In this document: positions 29,411-38,170 of the stretch, piece after piece | Position numbering within the stretch: the first letter of the stretch is position 1 | Layout: each line of letters opens with the position of its first letter | DNA from: Firmicutes bacterium AF25-13AC | GTDB lineage: Bacteria > Bacillota > Clostridia > Lachnospirales > Lachnospiraceae | Reading direction: 5' to 3' | DNA: 64,000 nt | NCBI GenBank assembly: GCA_003478935.1 | Contig: QUFP01000017.1 | Location: 20,688 to 84,687 of the forward strand | Program-made: the position numbers and the translations under genes | The notes under the pieces: model-generated | The model's input: the letters and a program-made list of their open reading frames with translations, nothing else | What the model was told of the DNA's origin: nothing | Databases searched by the model: none

Positions 29411-30640
29411 TTACAGATGCAGATGACGCGGCACACCATCTACATAGAATGGATGCAGCTCTGCCTGAATTAACGGTCTTGCATAACGTGCAAACTCTGG
29501 TGTTACATGCATTCCATCCTCGCTAATCCACTCATCCGGCACGCATTTTTCCTTGTTTGCCACACGACTTACATCAGTCAGACCCGTCTCTGTGCGGTAC
29601 GGAATATCTGATACACGATAAATCGTGCACATCTTTCCAGTTTCACCGCGAAAAGCAGCTTCCACAGCAGCACCGCCCACCTGATATGCCTCTGTCACAT
29701 CAGTACGGCTTGCAAGCGGAGAAGCACAGCGCTGCAAAACTGACAGCTCAACTGCTCTTGTCTTACATCCAAGATGAGCCTTAATCAAATCTGCAAGGTA
29801 ACGAGCCGTACCGGAAAGTGCAGCCTTGTGACCAAATGCATCCACTGCACCCGGTCCAGATACAAGATCACATAAAAACTCTCCATCCTTGTTCTTCACA
29901 CCCTCGCTCACTGCAATCACAAGCGTATGACGCTCTTTTTCAAGCTGTGAAACCTTTGCAAGAAATGCTTTCTCATCAAACGCGCGCTCCGGCAGAAGAA
30001 TCATATCTGGTCCATTGCAGTCTGCACCTGCTGCCAGACTTGCTGCACCTGCCAGCCATCCTGTATGACGGCCCATAATCTCAACTACTGTTACACTATT
30101 CAGGTTATAGACACTTGAATCGCAGATAATTCCTTTGATCGTTGCCGCAATATACTTTGCTGCACTTCCATAGCCCGGTGTGTGATCAGTAAACATTAAA
30201 TCATTATCGATTGTCTTTGGAACACCGATAAAGCGAATGCTGCTTTTTACCTTAGCACCGTACGCTGCCAGTCTCGCAATCGTATCCATCGAGTCATTGC
30301 CGCCGATATAGAATACAGCGCCAATCTCGTATTTTTCAAATAAGTGAAACAGCTGTTTATATGGTTCCTCATCCACATCCGGATTTGGCAAACGAAAACG
30401 ACAGCTGCCCAAATAGCTTGCCGGTGTACGCTTTAACAGCTCAATATCCATCTTATCGCTAAGACACTCATTTAAATCAACGATCTGCTCCTGAAGCAGT
30501 CCCTGTATTCCATAGCGCATACCATATACATGCTCTGCGCCCATCGCCCTTGCAGTCTCATAAACACCTGCAAGGCTTGCATTAATTACTGCCGTCGGTC
30601 CACCTGACTGTCCAACTAATACATTCTTGATTGTCTCCAT
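29411..30640 (-). CDS. 6-phosphofructokinase, pyrophosphate-dependent type
   Basis: 409 residues from the ATG at 30640 with GAGGAGG upstream; 31 extra codons further up lack a ribosome site. The N-terminus is VLVGQSGGPTAVINASL. The motif that reads GGDGS in ATP enzymes is GGNDS here, and PGTIDND is replaced by PKTIDND. The aspartate and lysine at these two positions are the recognised marks of PPi dependence. It phosphorylates fructose-6-phosphate reversibly in glycolysis. Length (about 400) is typical of the PPi group in Clostridia. Confidence 0.9.
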   Translation of the reverse strand: METIKNVLVGQSGGPTAVINASLAGVYETARAMGAEHVYGMRYGIQGLLQEQIVDLNECLSDKMDIELLKRTPASYLGSCRFRLPNPDVDEEPYKQLFHLFEKYEIGAVFYIGGNDSMDTIARLAAYGAKVKSSIRFIGVPKTIDNDLMFTDHTPGYGSAAKYIAATIKGIICDSSVYNLNSVTVVEIMGRHTGWLAGAASLAAGADCNGPDMILLPERAFDEKAFLAKVSQLEKERHTLVIAVSEGVKNKDGEFLCDLVSGPGAVDAFGHKAALSGTARYLADLIKAHLGCKTRAVELSVLQRCASPLASRTDVTEAYQVGGAAVEAAFRGETGKMCTIYRVSDIPYRTETGLTDVSRVANKEKCVPDEWISEDGMHVTPEFARYARPLIQAELHPFYVDGVPRHLHL

Positions 30641-30725
30641 AAAACATACCTCCTCAACGAGGACAGTATACATTGTTTTTGGGATTTCGACAAGAGGTTT
30701 TTCAACAATCAACTTTATGAATCTC

Positions 30726-30836
30726 TTATTCATCGCATATTTCTATCTTCAATGTTTTTCCCAGTGCCCCGGCATATTTCTGAAAGACAACTAGAGTTGG
30801 TACTCTAGAACCATTTTCAAATCTTGCAAGATTCCG
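30726..30836 (-). pseudogene. 3' remnant of an XRE-type helix-turn-helix gene
   Basis: A 36-codon open stretch reads NLARFENGSRVPTLVVFQKY then AGALGKTLKIEICDE and stops. This is the recognition-helix end and tail of HigA/XRE antitoxin-like regulators. An in-frame stop lies directly upstream, and no start or first helices are present, so the gene is a decayed remnant. Confidence 0.6.
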
Positions 30837-30867
30837 TTAGTTTCTTTCCTTCCTTTATTCCAACTGT

Positions 30868-33800
30868 TTATCGCTGAAACAATTCAAATTCATAACCAAT
30901 TCTCCTCATATTATCAATCCATGATCCAAGAATCGCTGTATTGGTAGAAGATGTATTATGTAAAAAATAGACCGCCCCTGGAAATGCTCCTCTATTGAGA
31001 ATATCAATTGCAACCTGCGGTGATTTCTGATTGCGAACGTCATAGTCAGCATAATAACAATTAAAGCCCAATGTCTTATATCCAAGACTTCCGACAACAG
31101 CCATGGAACGTTCGCTCGTATTCTCCGATGGAAATACAATGTATCTCATCGTATATCCAAAGCGATTGATCATTTCTTGATGCATGATAAGCAAATCATT
31201 TTTCTGCTGCGCAATTGACACCGCCGGATAAGCGATGTGTGCCCATGAATGGCTTGCAACCGTATGTCCCTCATCAATCATTCGTCTTACAATTTCCGGA
31301 TTGCTGCGCATATAGCTTCCGGTAACAGCAAATACAGCCTTTATATTGCGGGACTTCAATACATTTAAAATGGTATTGGTATATCCAGCCTCCCAACCGC
31401 AGGCAAAAACGAAATACAGTACCTTACGTGATGTATCACCAACCAGCTGGACATTATATTGTTCATATTTGCTTTGCATCTTAAGTGCACTTGCAGCTGT
31501 AGGCGATGCCGGTCCATAAAGCGCATTGTTTGGAAGCACATAATAGTTACCCGTCCAAGGCGTAATCGTTGTAAAATATCTTGAATCTAACACTCCCCCT
31601 TCGACATAATATTGTCCTACAAGACCTGTGTAATTCCAGTTTAGGCGACCATTCTCGACATAATACCATCCCCCATTAAAATAGGTTAATCCAGTATAAT
31701 TCCAATTCAAGATACCTTTTTCAACATAAAACCACGTATTATTAAAACAGGTTAATCCAGTATAGCCCCAGTTCACACTGCCATTCTCAACATAAAACCA
31801 CATATTGTTGTAGCAAACTAGGCCGGTATATTCCACATTTAGGATACCTTTTTCAACATAATACCATGTATTATTCGAATAGGCCAATCCAGTATAACTC
31901 CAATCTAAGATACCATTTTTGACATAATACCATGTATTATTGTAATAAGTCAGACCAGTATAGCCCCAATCTAAGATACCTTTCTTAACATAAAACCATG
32001 TATTATTGTAATAGGTTAAGCCAGTATAGCCCCAGTCTAAGATACCTTTCTTAACATAAAACCATGTATTATTGTAATAGGTTAAGCCAGTATAACCCCA
32101 ATTTAAGATACCGTTTTTGACATAATACCAATTTCCATAGTATTGCGTCAAGCCGGTATAGCCCCAATCTAAGATACCTTTTTTGACGTAAAACCACTTT
32201 CCATAATACAGGGTCAGACCAGTATAGCCCCAATTCAAACTACCTTTTTCGACATAAAACCACTTATTATTGTAATAGGTTAGACCAGTGTATCCCCAAT
32301 TTAAGACACCTTTCTCAACATAATACCAAGCTCCACAGTATTCTATAAGACCAGTATAGCCCCAATCTAAAACACCATTTTTAACATAATACCAAGTTCC
32401 AGAATAAAGAACCAAATCGCTATAGCCACTTTGGAGTTCTCCATTCTTCAGATAATACCACACATTATCTTCGATATAGGTCAATCCATTTGACTGAAAT
32501 TCCGTTATATCAGTCCTTGCATCACATCTGCTGCAATGATGACTCTTATATCCAGTTTTCTGCCAACCTGATTGCTGATCAATCGTCCACTCTGAACGAT
32601 AATCGTGATGATCCGGATCAATTGGCAATTCCTGTGTCTTTGTTTCCTGACAAACCTGACAAGTGTAAATTTTCATTCCTGTCTGCGTACATGTTGGAAC
32701 TTCTTTTACTGTGCCCTCGTCCCAATGATTATTACAATCGTGTACCTTTATCTCAGACGACACGGTATAACCATTTACGGACACGGTTAACGTTGTATCT
32801 CCTTCTTCTACTCCCTGAATGTACACACCATTTTCATCCTCCTGCAGCACTGCTACCGTTTGGTCTGCAATCGAATAGGTCACTGACTCATCCGGAATAC
32901 TTACATGAAGTGCCACCTGACTGCTTGGCCAATGCTCGGCAACTGAAATGTCATAGCTGCAGCTTGCTTGTGCCTTTTCATTCAGTTTCAGATTATATGC
33001 AGAATTATTTAATGCAAGATTGTTTACCACCAAATTTGATTCAAGTACATCTGTCACACTATCCACATATCCGTCAGCCGGAGCCTCATAGGATGTATTG
33101 ATTGCAAGATTATAAGCGAACTCTTCTACCCAAAAATCTACACCGCCAAAGTTTACATGGGCAATTCCGACACTATTATAGGTATCATTAAGCATGTTTC
33201 GACGATGACCCTGCCCAGCAAAATTTTCGTTATCCTCTCTCCATCCGTTATTTGCAGCTTCGGCGCTCCAATAACCTGCCGCGATATTTTCTCCTTTTAC
33301 AAGGCACGTATCATAAATTCCGAAATCACGAAATGCGCTAAAACACATTTTTCCATTTGGTCTGAGATGAGAAAAGGCTAACGCAATCTCATATGCACGC
33401 TTCATCGCAATCTTTTCAAGTGTATAGTCATATACAAGAGGTTGTAAATTATCACATACAATTTTAGTCTGATCATCACTGTCCCAATACCAAGCATCTG
33501 TACTGCTTGTTCTCATCTCATTGATCATATCGACAATAGTACGTGCCTCTGATTGCCCATAGCGCGTTTGATCTGAGCTTACCGTAATTGTCCCTTCTGT
33601 ATTCGCATTGTAAAATGCAGTCTCCGACAAATCCCCAACGATTCCAAATTGATCTTGTGGCTTCGGATCAGATTGTACTGATGTTTCTGGCTGATCACTA
33701 GACGCTATCTGCGTTTCTGCTTCCGTCTGAATTTCTGAAGGTTGCTCACTCTGCGTTTCTGTTTCCTGCTGCATTTCGGATTCTTGCTGCAAGGTGCTGT

Positions 33801-34005
33801 GTTCGATCTCTGTACTCTCTGATATTTCTTGCTCTTGTGTAACATTGTCTTCGGAAATATCCGACTCCTGTGTCTGAGACTCTGTCTGTTCCATGGTCTC
33901 CACTACTGTTTCTGTTGTTGTCTCTTCTGCTGTTACAGTGGCAGCTGACGATATCAATATTCCAGCTGACAACATAACAGAACAAAGACGTTTTAATGCT
34001 CTCAT
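30868..34005 (-). CDS. Secreted CAP-domain / wall-binding-repeat / NodB-like deacetylase protein
   Basis: 1045 residues from the ATG at 34005 (GGAGAG upstream). In order: signal peptide (LCSVMLSAGILISSAATVTA), a Thr/Glu/Gln-rich linker (about 25-125), a CAP/SCP domain with GENIA and GQGHRRNML, a beta domain with CxxC pairs (CQVCQ, CSRCD), 14 wall-binding repeats of about 22 residues (WFYVKKGILDWGYTGLTYYN type), and a NodB-fold polysaccharide deacetylase domain. The deacetylase keeps the HSWAH zinc motif and a FLHNT motif, but its first motif is VFACGWE instead of TFDxG, so the catalytic aspartate is missing. It is probably wall-attached; enzymatic activity is doubtful. Confidence 0.88.
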   Translation of the reverse strand: MRALKRLCSVMLSAGILISSAATVTAEETTTETVVETMEQTESQTQESDISEDNVTQEQEISESTEIEHSTLQQESEMQQETETQSEQPSEIQTEAETQIASSDQPETSVQSDPKPQDQFGIVGDLSETAFYNANTEGTITVSSDQTRYGQSEARTIVDMINEMRTSSTDAWYWDSDDQTKIVCDNLQPLVYDYTLEKIAMKRAYEIALAFSHLRPNGKMCFSAFRDFGIYDTCLVKGENIAAGYWSAEAANNGWREDNENFAGQGHRRNMLNDTYNSVGIAHVNFGGVDFWVEEFAYNLAINTSYEAPADGYVDSVTDVLESNLVVNNLALNNSAYNLKLNEKAQASCSYDISVAEHWPSSQVALHVSIPDESVTYSIADQTVAVLQEDENGVYIQGVEEGDTTLTVSVNGYTVSSEIKVHDCNNHWDEGTVKEVPTCTQTGMKIYTCQVCQETKTQELPIDPDHHDYRSEWTIDQQSGWQKTGYKSHHCSRCDARTDITEFQSNGLTYIEDNVWYYLKNGELQSGYSDLVLYSGTWYYVKNGVLDWGYTGLIEYCGAWYYVEKGVLNWGYTGLTYYNNKWFYVEKGSLNWGYTGLTLYYGKWFYVKKGILDWGYTGLTQYYGNWYYVKNGILNWGYTGLTYYNNTWFYVKKGILDWGYTGLTYYNNTWFYVKKGILDWGYTGLTYYNNTWYYVKNGILDWSYTGLAYSNNTWYYVEKGILNVEYTGLVCYNNMWFYVENGSVNWGYTGLTCFNNTWFYVEKGILNWNYTGLTYFNGGWYYVENGRLNWNYTGLVGQYYVEGGVLDSRYFTTITPWTGNYYVLPNNALYGPASPTAASALKMQSKYEQYNVQLVGDTSRKVLYFVFACGWEAGYTNTILNVLKSRNIKAVFAVTGSYMRSNPEIVRRMIDEGHTVASHSWAHIAYPAVSIAQQKNDLLIMHQEMINRFGYTMRYIVFPSENTSERSMAVVGSLGYKTLGFNCYYADYDVRNQKSPQVAIDILNRGAFPGAVYFLHNTSSTNTAILGSWIDNMRRIGYEFELFQR
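31595..32475 (-). repeat. Tandem 66-bp coding repeats (wall-binding repeats)
   Basis: About 13-14 units of roughly 66 bp, each coding a 22-residue aromatic repeat. The two units at about 31975-32106 are almost identical in DNA. Units towards both ends diverge. This pattern fits recent duplication and likely length variation between strains. Confidence 0.85.
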
Positions 34006-34189
34006 TTTTCGCTCTCCATTTTTTATTTCGTCAAACATATTTTGATTTTATCATTTTACAAATCTTTTTCCATAAAAAAGGAAAAGACTGCTTTTGATTA
34101 TTTATCATAGTGTCATCTATGATCCATGATAAAAAGGAAGGCAGATCGTCTCTATCTTTCTCTTTGTTCGTTTCTTTTGTATCGTTTTG

Positions 34190-35398
34190 TTATGCTATTC
34201 TATTCTCGTGAGACCTATTTTCGCTTAGCAATACAATTCCAATTGCAAACCAAAATGGATTATAAGCGATTCCCATAAATAAATCATCTATGATACAATG
34301 GATTGCGATAATGGTAAGGATAAATGCCAAGATATACTTTTTCCGTTCTACTATTTTAAACATCGCAGTCGTCAGAAAAATCAATACCAATACCACAAAA
34401 ATAATACCGAATTTCTGCATCACTTGAATGTATAAGCTGTCAACATATAATTGCTCGCCAACAGGCGCCACTCCATTTTTATCTAATCCATTTCCTATCC
34501 ATTCTATATTCGAATTTCCCAAAAGCGAAACTCCATATTGAATTAGAGAACGCTTTCCAAAATACAACCTGTTTCCGAAAAAGCGGTTTAAAAAATTCAT
34601 CAAAAAAATTTTTTCGCTATACAACAGTGTGAAAATAATAGAAACGCTTGCAGACAATGCAAAGGAAAGTTTCATCCCCATGTGTACAATTTTATTATTT
34701 TCTAGCAACTTTGGAACATATCGAAATACAAATACCAAACAAATTGTCAACATTGAAAGGCCAAACGAAAGTCTTGAATTTGTTTTTACAAATATAAAAA
34801 TATTTGCAATCACCAATATCAAGGCTGTCTTCCAATCAATCGACTTTCGCTTTAAATATACTATCAATGATGTAATATTCGACATATGTGCAGCCGGATA
34901 TAATGAATACAAAAAGCCAAGATATTCGCGGCGACGACCATCATAATTTTCGACATAATTTGTAATGATTCCAACATAGCTACTTACTATAATAAATGCT
35001 AAAAGAATACAAGATGCATAAAGGCTTGTCTTTACGATCTTTTCAAATGAAATATTTCGTCCACAAAAAACAAACACAAATAGCAATGCTGGATCACTCA
35101 TAGGACCATCATGATATGCCGCAATTCCATATAAAAAGATACAAATTGCAGCTTTTATCACTGTTTCCCTTGAAATATCAAGATTTGATAACTCGTTCAA
35201 TGCTAGGAGAAAAACGCAAAGCAAATGGGCGATTCGAGCTGGCCAACCAATCACATAAGTCGCATAAAACGATGTGCACAAAAACGCGGTAATCAAATAG
35301 AGTATTAACGCGCAGAAAAACGCTTTTTCATTAATCCTTTTTAAGAAGGCATCAATTCGAGCGTCTTTCCTATCAAAAAAAACAATTACTGGTTTCAT
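34190..35398 (-). CDS. Polytopic membrane protein, O-antigen polymerase/ligase-like
   Basis: 402 residues from the ATG at 35398, which has GGAGAG nine bases upstream; the open frame extends 44 codons further without a good site. I count about ten hydrophobic helices, with a long central loop (NRFFGNRLYFGKRS to GLDKNGVAPVGEQLYVDS). That layout is typical of Wzy polymerases and O-antigen ligases. No strict motif defines this family, so the call rests on topology. It lies between the CAP/NodB protein and the DUF4832 protein, which suggests a surface-polymer role. No other glycan-assembly genes are adjacent. Confidence 0.65.
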   Translation of the reverse strand: MKPVIVFFDRKDARIDAFLKRINEKAFFCALILYLITAFLCTSFYATYVIGWPARIAHLLCVFLLALNELSNLDISRETVIKAAICIFLYGIAAYHDGPMSDPALLFVFVFCGRNISFEKIVKTSLYASCILLAFIIVSSYVGIITNYVENYDGRRREYLGFLYSLYPAAHMSNITSLIVYLKRKSIDWKTALILVIANIFIFVKTNSRLSFGLSMLTICLVFVFRYVPKLLENNKIVHMGMKLSFALSASVSIIFTLLYSEKIFLMNFLNRFFGNRLYFGKRSLIQYGVSLLGNSNIEWIGNGLDKNGVAPVGEQLYVDSLYIQVMQKFGIIFVVLVLIFLTTAMFKIVERKKYILAFILTIIAIHCIIDDLFMGIAYNPFWFAIGIVLLSENRSHENRIA

Positions 35399-35938
35399 AC
35401 ATTTTCTCTCCATAAGAACAAAGGAATATATCGTCACCTCACGACACCAAACCTGTTCATTTACTTTCTTTAAATATTTACAACAATATTCTATCAAATC
35501 GTAACAAACTTTGCAACAAATTTTACACAACTCAATCCAGTATTTTATTCAAATATTTGTTTGTATTGTCATTTGTAATGGACGTGTGAAAAAAACGGGC
35601 AATTTTTTATTATTTTACTCAAACTTCACACATAAATTTTAGCTATGCACCTTGAAAATTCAATATCTGGCAGTTATTCAGTTGTCAACATGAAAGCTTA
35701 TCTCAGCCTACTGTGACTGATTTATAGTGATGCTTTCATAATTGTTGAAAACATTTGTTGTCAAGGTTCAGGTTTTTCCTACGAGTTTTATTTTCATAGC
35801 AACGCCATTAATGCAACGCTAATTACTTTAATTATAATCCTGCTTCAAAAGAGCTCACATTTGCAAATTAATAAATTTGATGCTAATATAGCTGATATAC
35901 ACCTAACTTGATTGGGTTGATTGAAAAGGAGTCCCATT
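35399..35938. other. AT-rich 540-bp divergent intergenic region with a hairpin
   Basis: No gene is seen. Imperfect arms at about 35689-35706 (GTTGTCAACATGAAAGC) and 35731-35752 (GCTTTCATAATTGTTGAAAAC) form a hairpin of about 17 bp. The rest is AT-rich and must hold the promoters of both divergent genes, but no clear -35/-10 pair stands out. Confidence 0.5.
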
Positions 35939-37477
35939 TTGAAACAAAAACATTCTAATCGTCTTTGTTATGTTATTGTTAGCATCATAGTTATTCTTCT
36001 TGTACTGATTGCTGTTTTGTTATTTTGTGTGAATAGCCGTCTATGTTTTGTCGATTACACACCATATAGCTATTCTGAATCTGGTGATGCAATCAAAAAT
36101 CCATATGTTGGCTTGTATTCGATTCGCGGCTATCTGTTGGCAGAGGATGCCACTTTTTCACTGCCTGAGACAAACGCCGCACTTGATTCAAACAGCTCTG
36201 CTTTTGAACTATCACTTATTGAAATCAATCTGAAAAATTATGGAAATTGTGATCTTTCTGATAAGGCACTTAGCCAAATTGATTCTATTTTGTCTGCGTG
36301 GACTAAGACAGGCAGTCAGCTAATTTTGCGCTTCTTATATGATTGGGATGGTCAAAGTTTAGAAAGTGAACCAAATGAATTGTCACAGATTTTAACGCAT
36401 ATGGAACAGGTTGGACCAATCGTAAATAAATATGCCTCATCTGTCTACATTATGCAGGGAATTTTTGTTGGAAACTGGGGCGAGATGAATAATACCACAC
36501 ATATGGGAAATGGTGAGATGGAAACGCTAATTCAAAAGTTGGACGATGTTATTGATCCTTCTATTTTTCTTTCGGTACGCACTCCTGCGCAGTGGAGAAC
36601 CATTGTGGGCGAGTATCGTGGCACAAAAGTACCGCGTTGTTCACAGCCAAATCTTTTATCTTCATTGGCTTTGCGTCTAGGTTTGTATAATGATGGAATG
36701 CTGGGCTCTGCAAATGATGCAGGCACTTACGGTGATAAGGCGGCCGCAGATTTGGATGCAAATTATAGTGATGCATGGACACGCGAAGATGAGCTTGCCT
36801 TTCAGAATGACCTATGCCGTTATGTACCAAATGGCGGCGAGGTGATTATTGATAATGTATATAATGACTTTGATAATGCAATAAAAGATCTTTCGCAAAT
36901 GCATGTGTCTTATCTAAACAGTGAATATGATAGTACTGTACTGAATAAATGGAAAGAAACTATAGTAAATGGAACTGACGAGGTTTGGAATGGAATGAGC
37001 GGATATGATTATATTGAACGTCATCTAGGCTACAGATATGTTCTTGACAGTTCATCGTTAAAATTTCATCCGCTGTTTGATGATAATGGAATGCTGACAG
37101 TAACAATTCGAAATGTAGGCTTCTCAAATTGTTACCGTCCTATTGAGGCAAACGTATATGTAGTTTCAGATCTAACTGGGGATTGTGTTGCTAAAGTACC
37201 TATTTATACTGATCCACGCCTATGGAACAGCGGTGAGTCTTCCACGTTTACAGTTCCTATTGATGTGCGCAGTCTGCATACTAATGAAAATAATACTTAT
37301 ACGCTTTACTTAAAATGTAGTGATACTACCCTTAACCGTACAATACTATTTGCAAATACACAGTCTCTTACAGAATATGGATACGAGTTAGGAAGCATCG
37401 GGGTAAAGCTTTACTCATGCAGTTCCAGTGGCAGTCCATCCGGATCATGGAAGAAAGTCATCTTCTTGCCAGTATAA
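35939..37477 (+). CDS. DUF4874/DUF4832 domain protein, membrane-anchored glycoside-hydrolase-like
   Basis: About 512 residues from a TTG at 35939 preceded by AAGGAG; an earlier in-frame TTG overlaps the ribosome site. One N-terminal membrane helix (YVIVSIIVILLVLIAVLLF) anchors it outside the cell. A TIM-barrel-like DUF4874 region follows (NPYVGLYSIRGY, LILRFLYDWDG, GIFVGNWGEMN), then DUF4832 (LGYRYVLDSSSLKFHP). Such proteins accompany exopolysaccharide genes and may act on glycans; the activity is unproven. The last 22 codons run antisense through the 3' end of the VOC gene, so the natural end may be altered. Confidence 0.78.
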   Translation: MKQKHSNRLCYVIVSIIVILLVLIAVLLFCVNSRLCFVDYTPYSYSESGDAIKNPYVGLYSIRGYLLAEDATFSLPETNAALDSNSSAFELSLIEINLKNYGNCDLSDKALSQIDSILSAWTKTGSQLILRFLYDWDGQSLESEPNELSQILTHMEQVGPIVNKYASSVYIMQGIFVGNWGEMNNTTHMGNGEMETLIQKLDDVIDPSIFLSVRTPAQWRTIVGEYRGTKVPRCSQPNLLSSLALRLGLYNDGMLGSANDAGTYGDKAAADLDANYSDAWTREDELAFQNDLCRYVPNGGEVIIDNVYNDFDNAIKDLSQMHVSYLNSEYDSTVLNKWKETIVNGTDEVWNGMSGYDYIERHLGYRYVLDSSSLKFHPLFDDNGMLTVTIRNVGFSNCYRPIEANVYVVSDLTGDCVAKVPIYTDPRLWNSGESSTFTVPIDVRSLHTNENNTYTLYLKCSDTTLNRTILFANTQSLTEYGYELGSIGVKLYSCSSSGSPSGSWKKVIFLPV

Positions 37478-37803
37478 TCGTCAACACGAATTGGCTCACA
37501 TTCAATTCCTACCTCTGTCAGCTCTTTCACCGTCTGATCAACGCTATCAACACAGAAAGCAAGATGACGCAAACCACATGCCTCCGGGCGATTCACACGC
37601 TTCGGAGGATTTTCCTCAGCGAAAATCTCCAACTCCGTAAGTTCATTGACACGCAGATCTAGCTTCCAGTCTTTACGCTCCGGTCGATAGTTTTCTCTAA
37701 TGACAGAGAATCCCAGCTTGTTCACATAGAAATCCTTTGCTGCTTTGTAGTTAGATACAATGATTGCAATATGATGTATTTTTGATAAATTCATTTTTCT
37801 CAC
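37411..37803 (-). CDS. VOC family protein (glyoxalase I-like)
   Basis: A 130-residue vicinal-oxygen-chelate protein. It starts KIHHIAIIVSNYKAAKDFYV and has the paired beta-alpha modules with metal-ligand candidates at His (start), Glu (ELEIFAEEN), His (LRHLAFCVD) and Glu at the end (GLPLELHE). It resembles the YaeR/SMU1112c group more than true lactoylglutathione lyase. Substrate unknown. Its 3' end overlaps the convergent DUF4832 gene by 67 bp. Confidence 0.85.
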   Translation of the reverse strand: MRKMNLSKIHHIAIIVSNYKAAKDFYVNKLGFSVIRENYRPERKDWKLDLRVNELTELEIFAEENPPKRVNRPEACGLRHLAFCVDSVDQTVKELTEVGIECEPIRVDDYTGKKMTFFHDPDGLPLELHE

Positions 37804-38170
37804 ACTCCATTTCTTTTATTTCCGTCACAAACTATATGGCAGCCTTCAAAAAAGACCTGTTTAGTATCAGGGAGTTCACCACTGCTTCCCCTTTTTCTCA
37901 GTATAGCATATTATACACCTGACTTAACCCAGCGGAAGGGTCGAGTAGACGTACCTTTCACAAGGTACGCCCCTCATAGATCCGGACGTGCGGCTTTCCC
38001 GCATCCGGCTCTTCATATGGCTAATCGTATGTCTGATCTCTGTGTATCTGACACTTTTCTCCTTGAAATCAGTTTCCTCGTCATGCCAATCTCTGTTGGG
38101 CAAGTTTCTTTCTCGGATATTACCACATGTAGTTCCCTTACCTCCAGTGGCATTACCCACCTTCAACGGT

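Noticed and set aside
31595..32475. CRISPR-like regular spacing
   Set aside because: The 66-bp periodicity is continuous coding repeat without unique spacers, and no cas genes are present.
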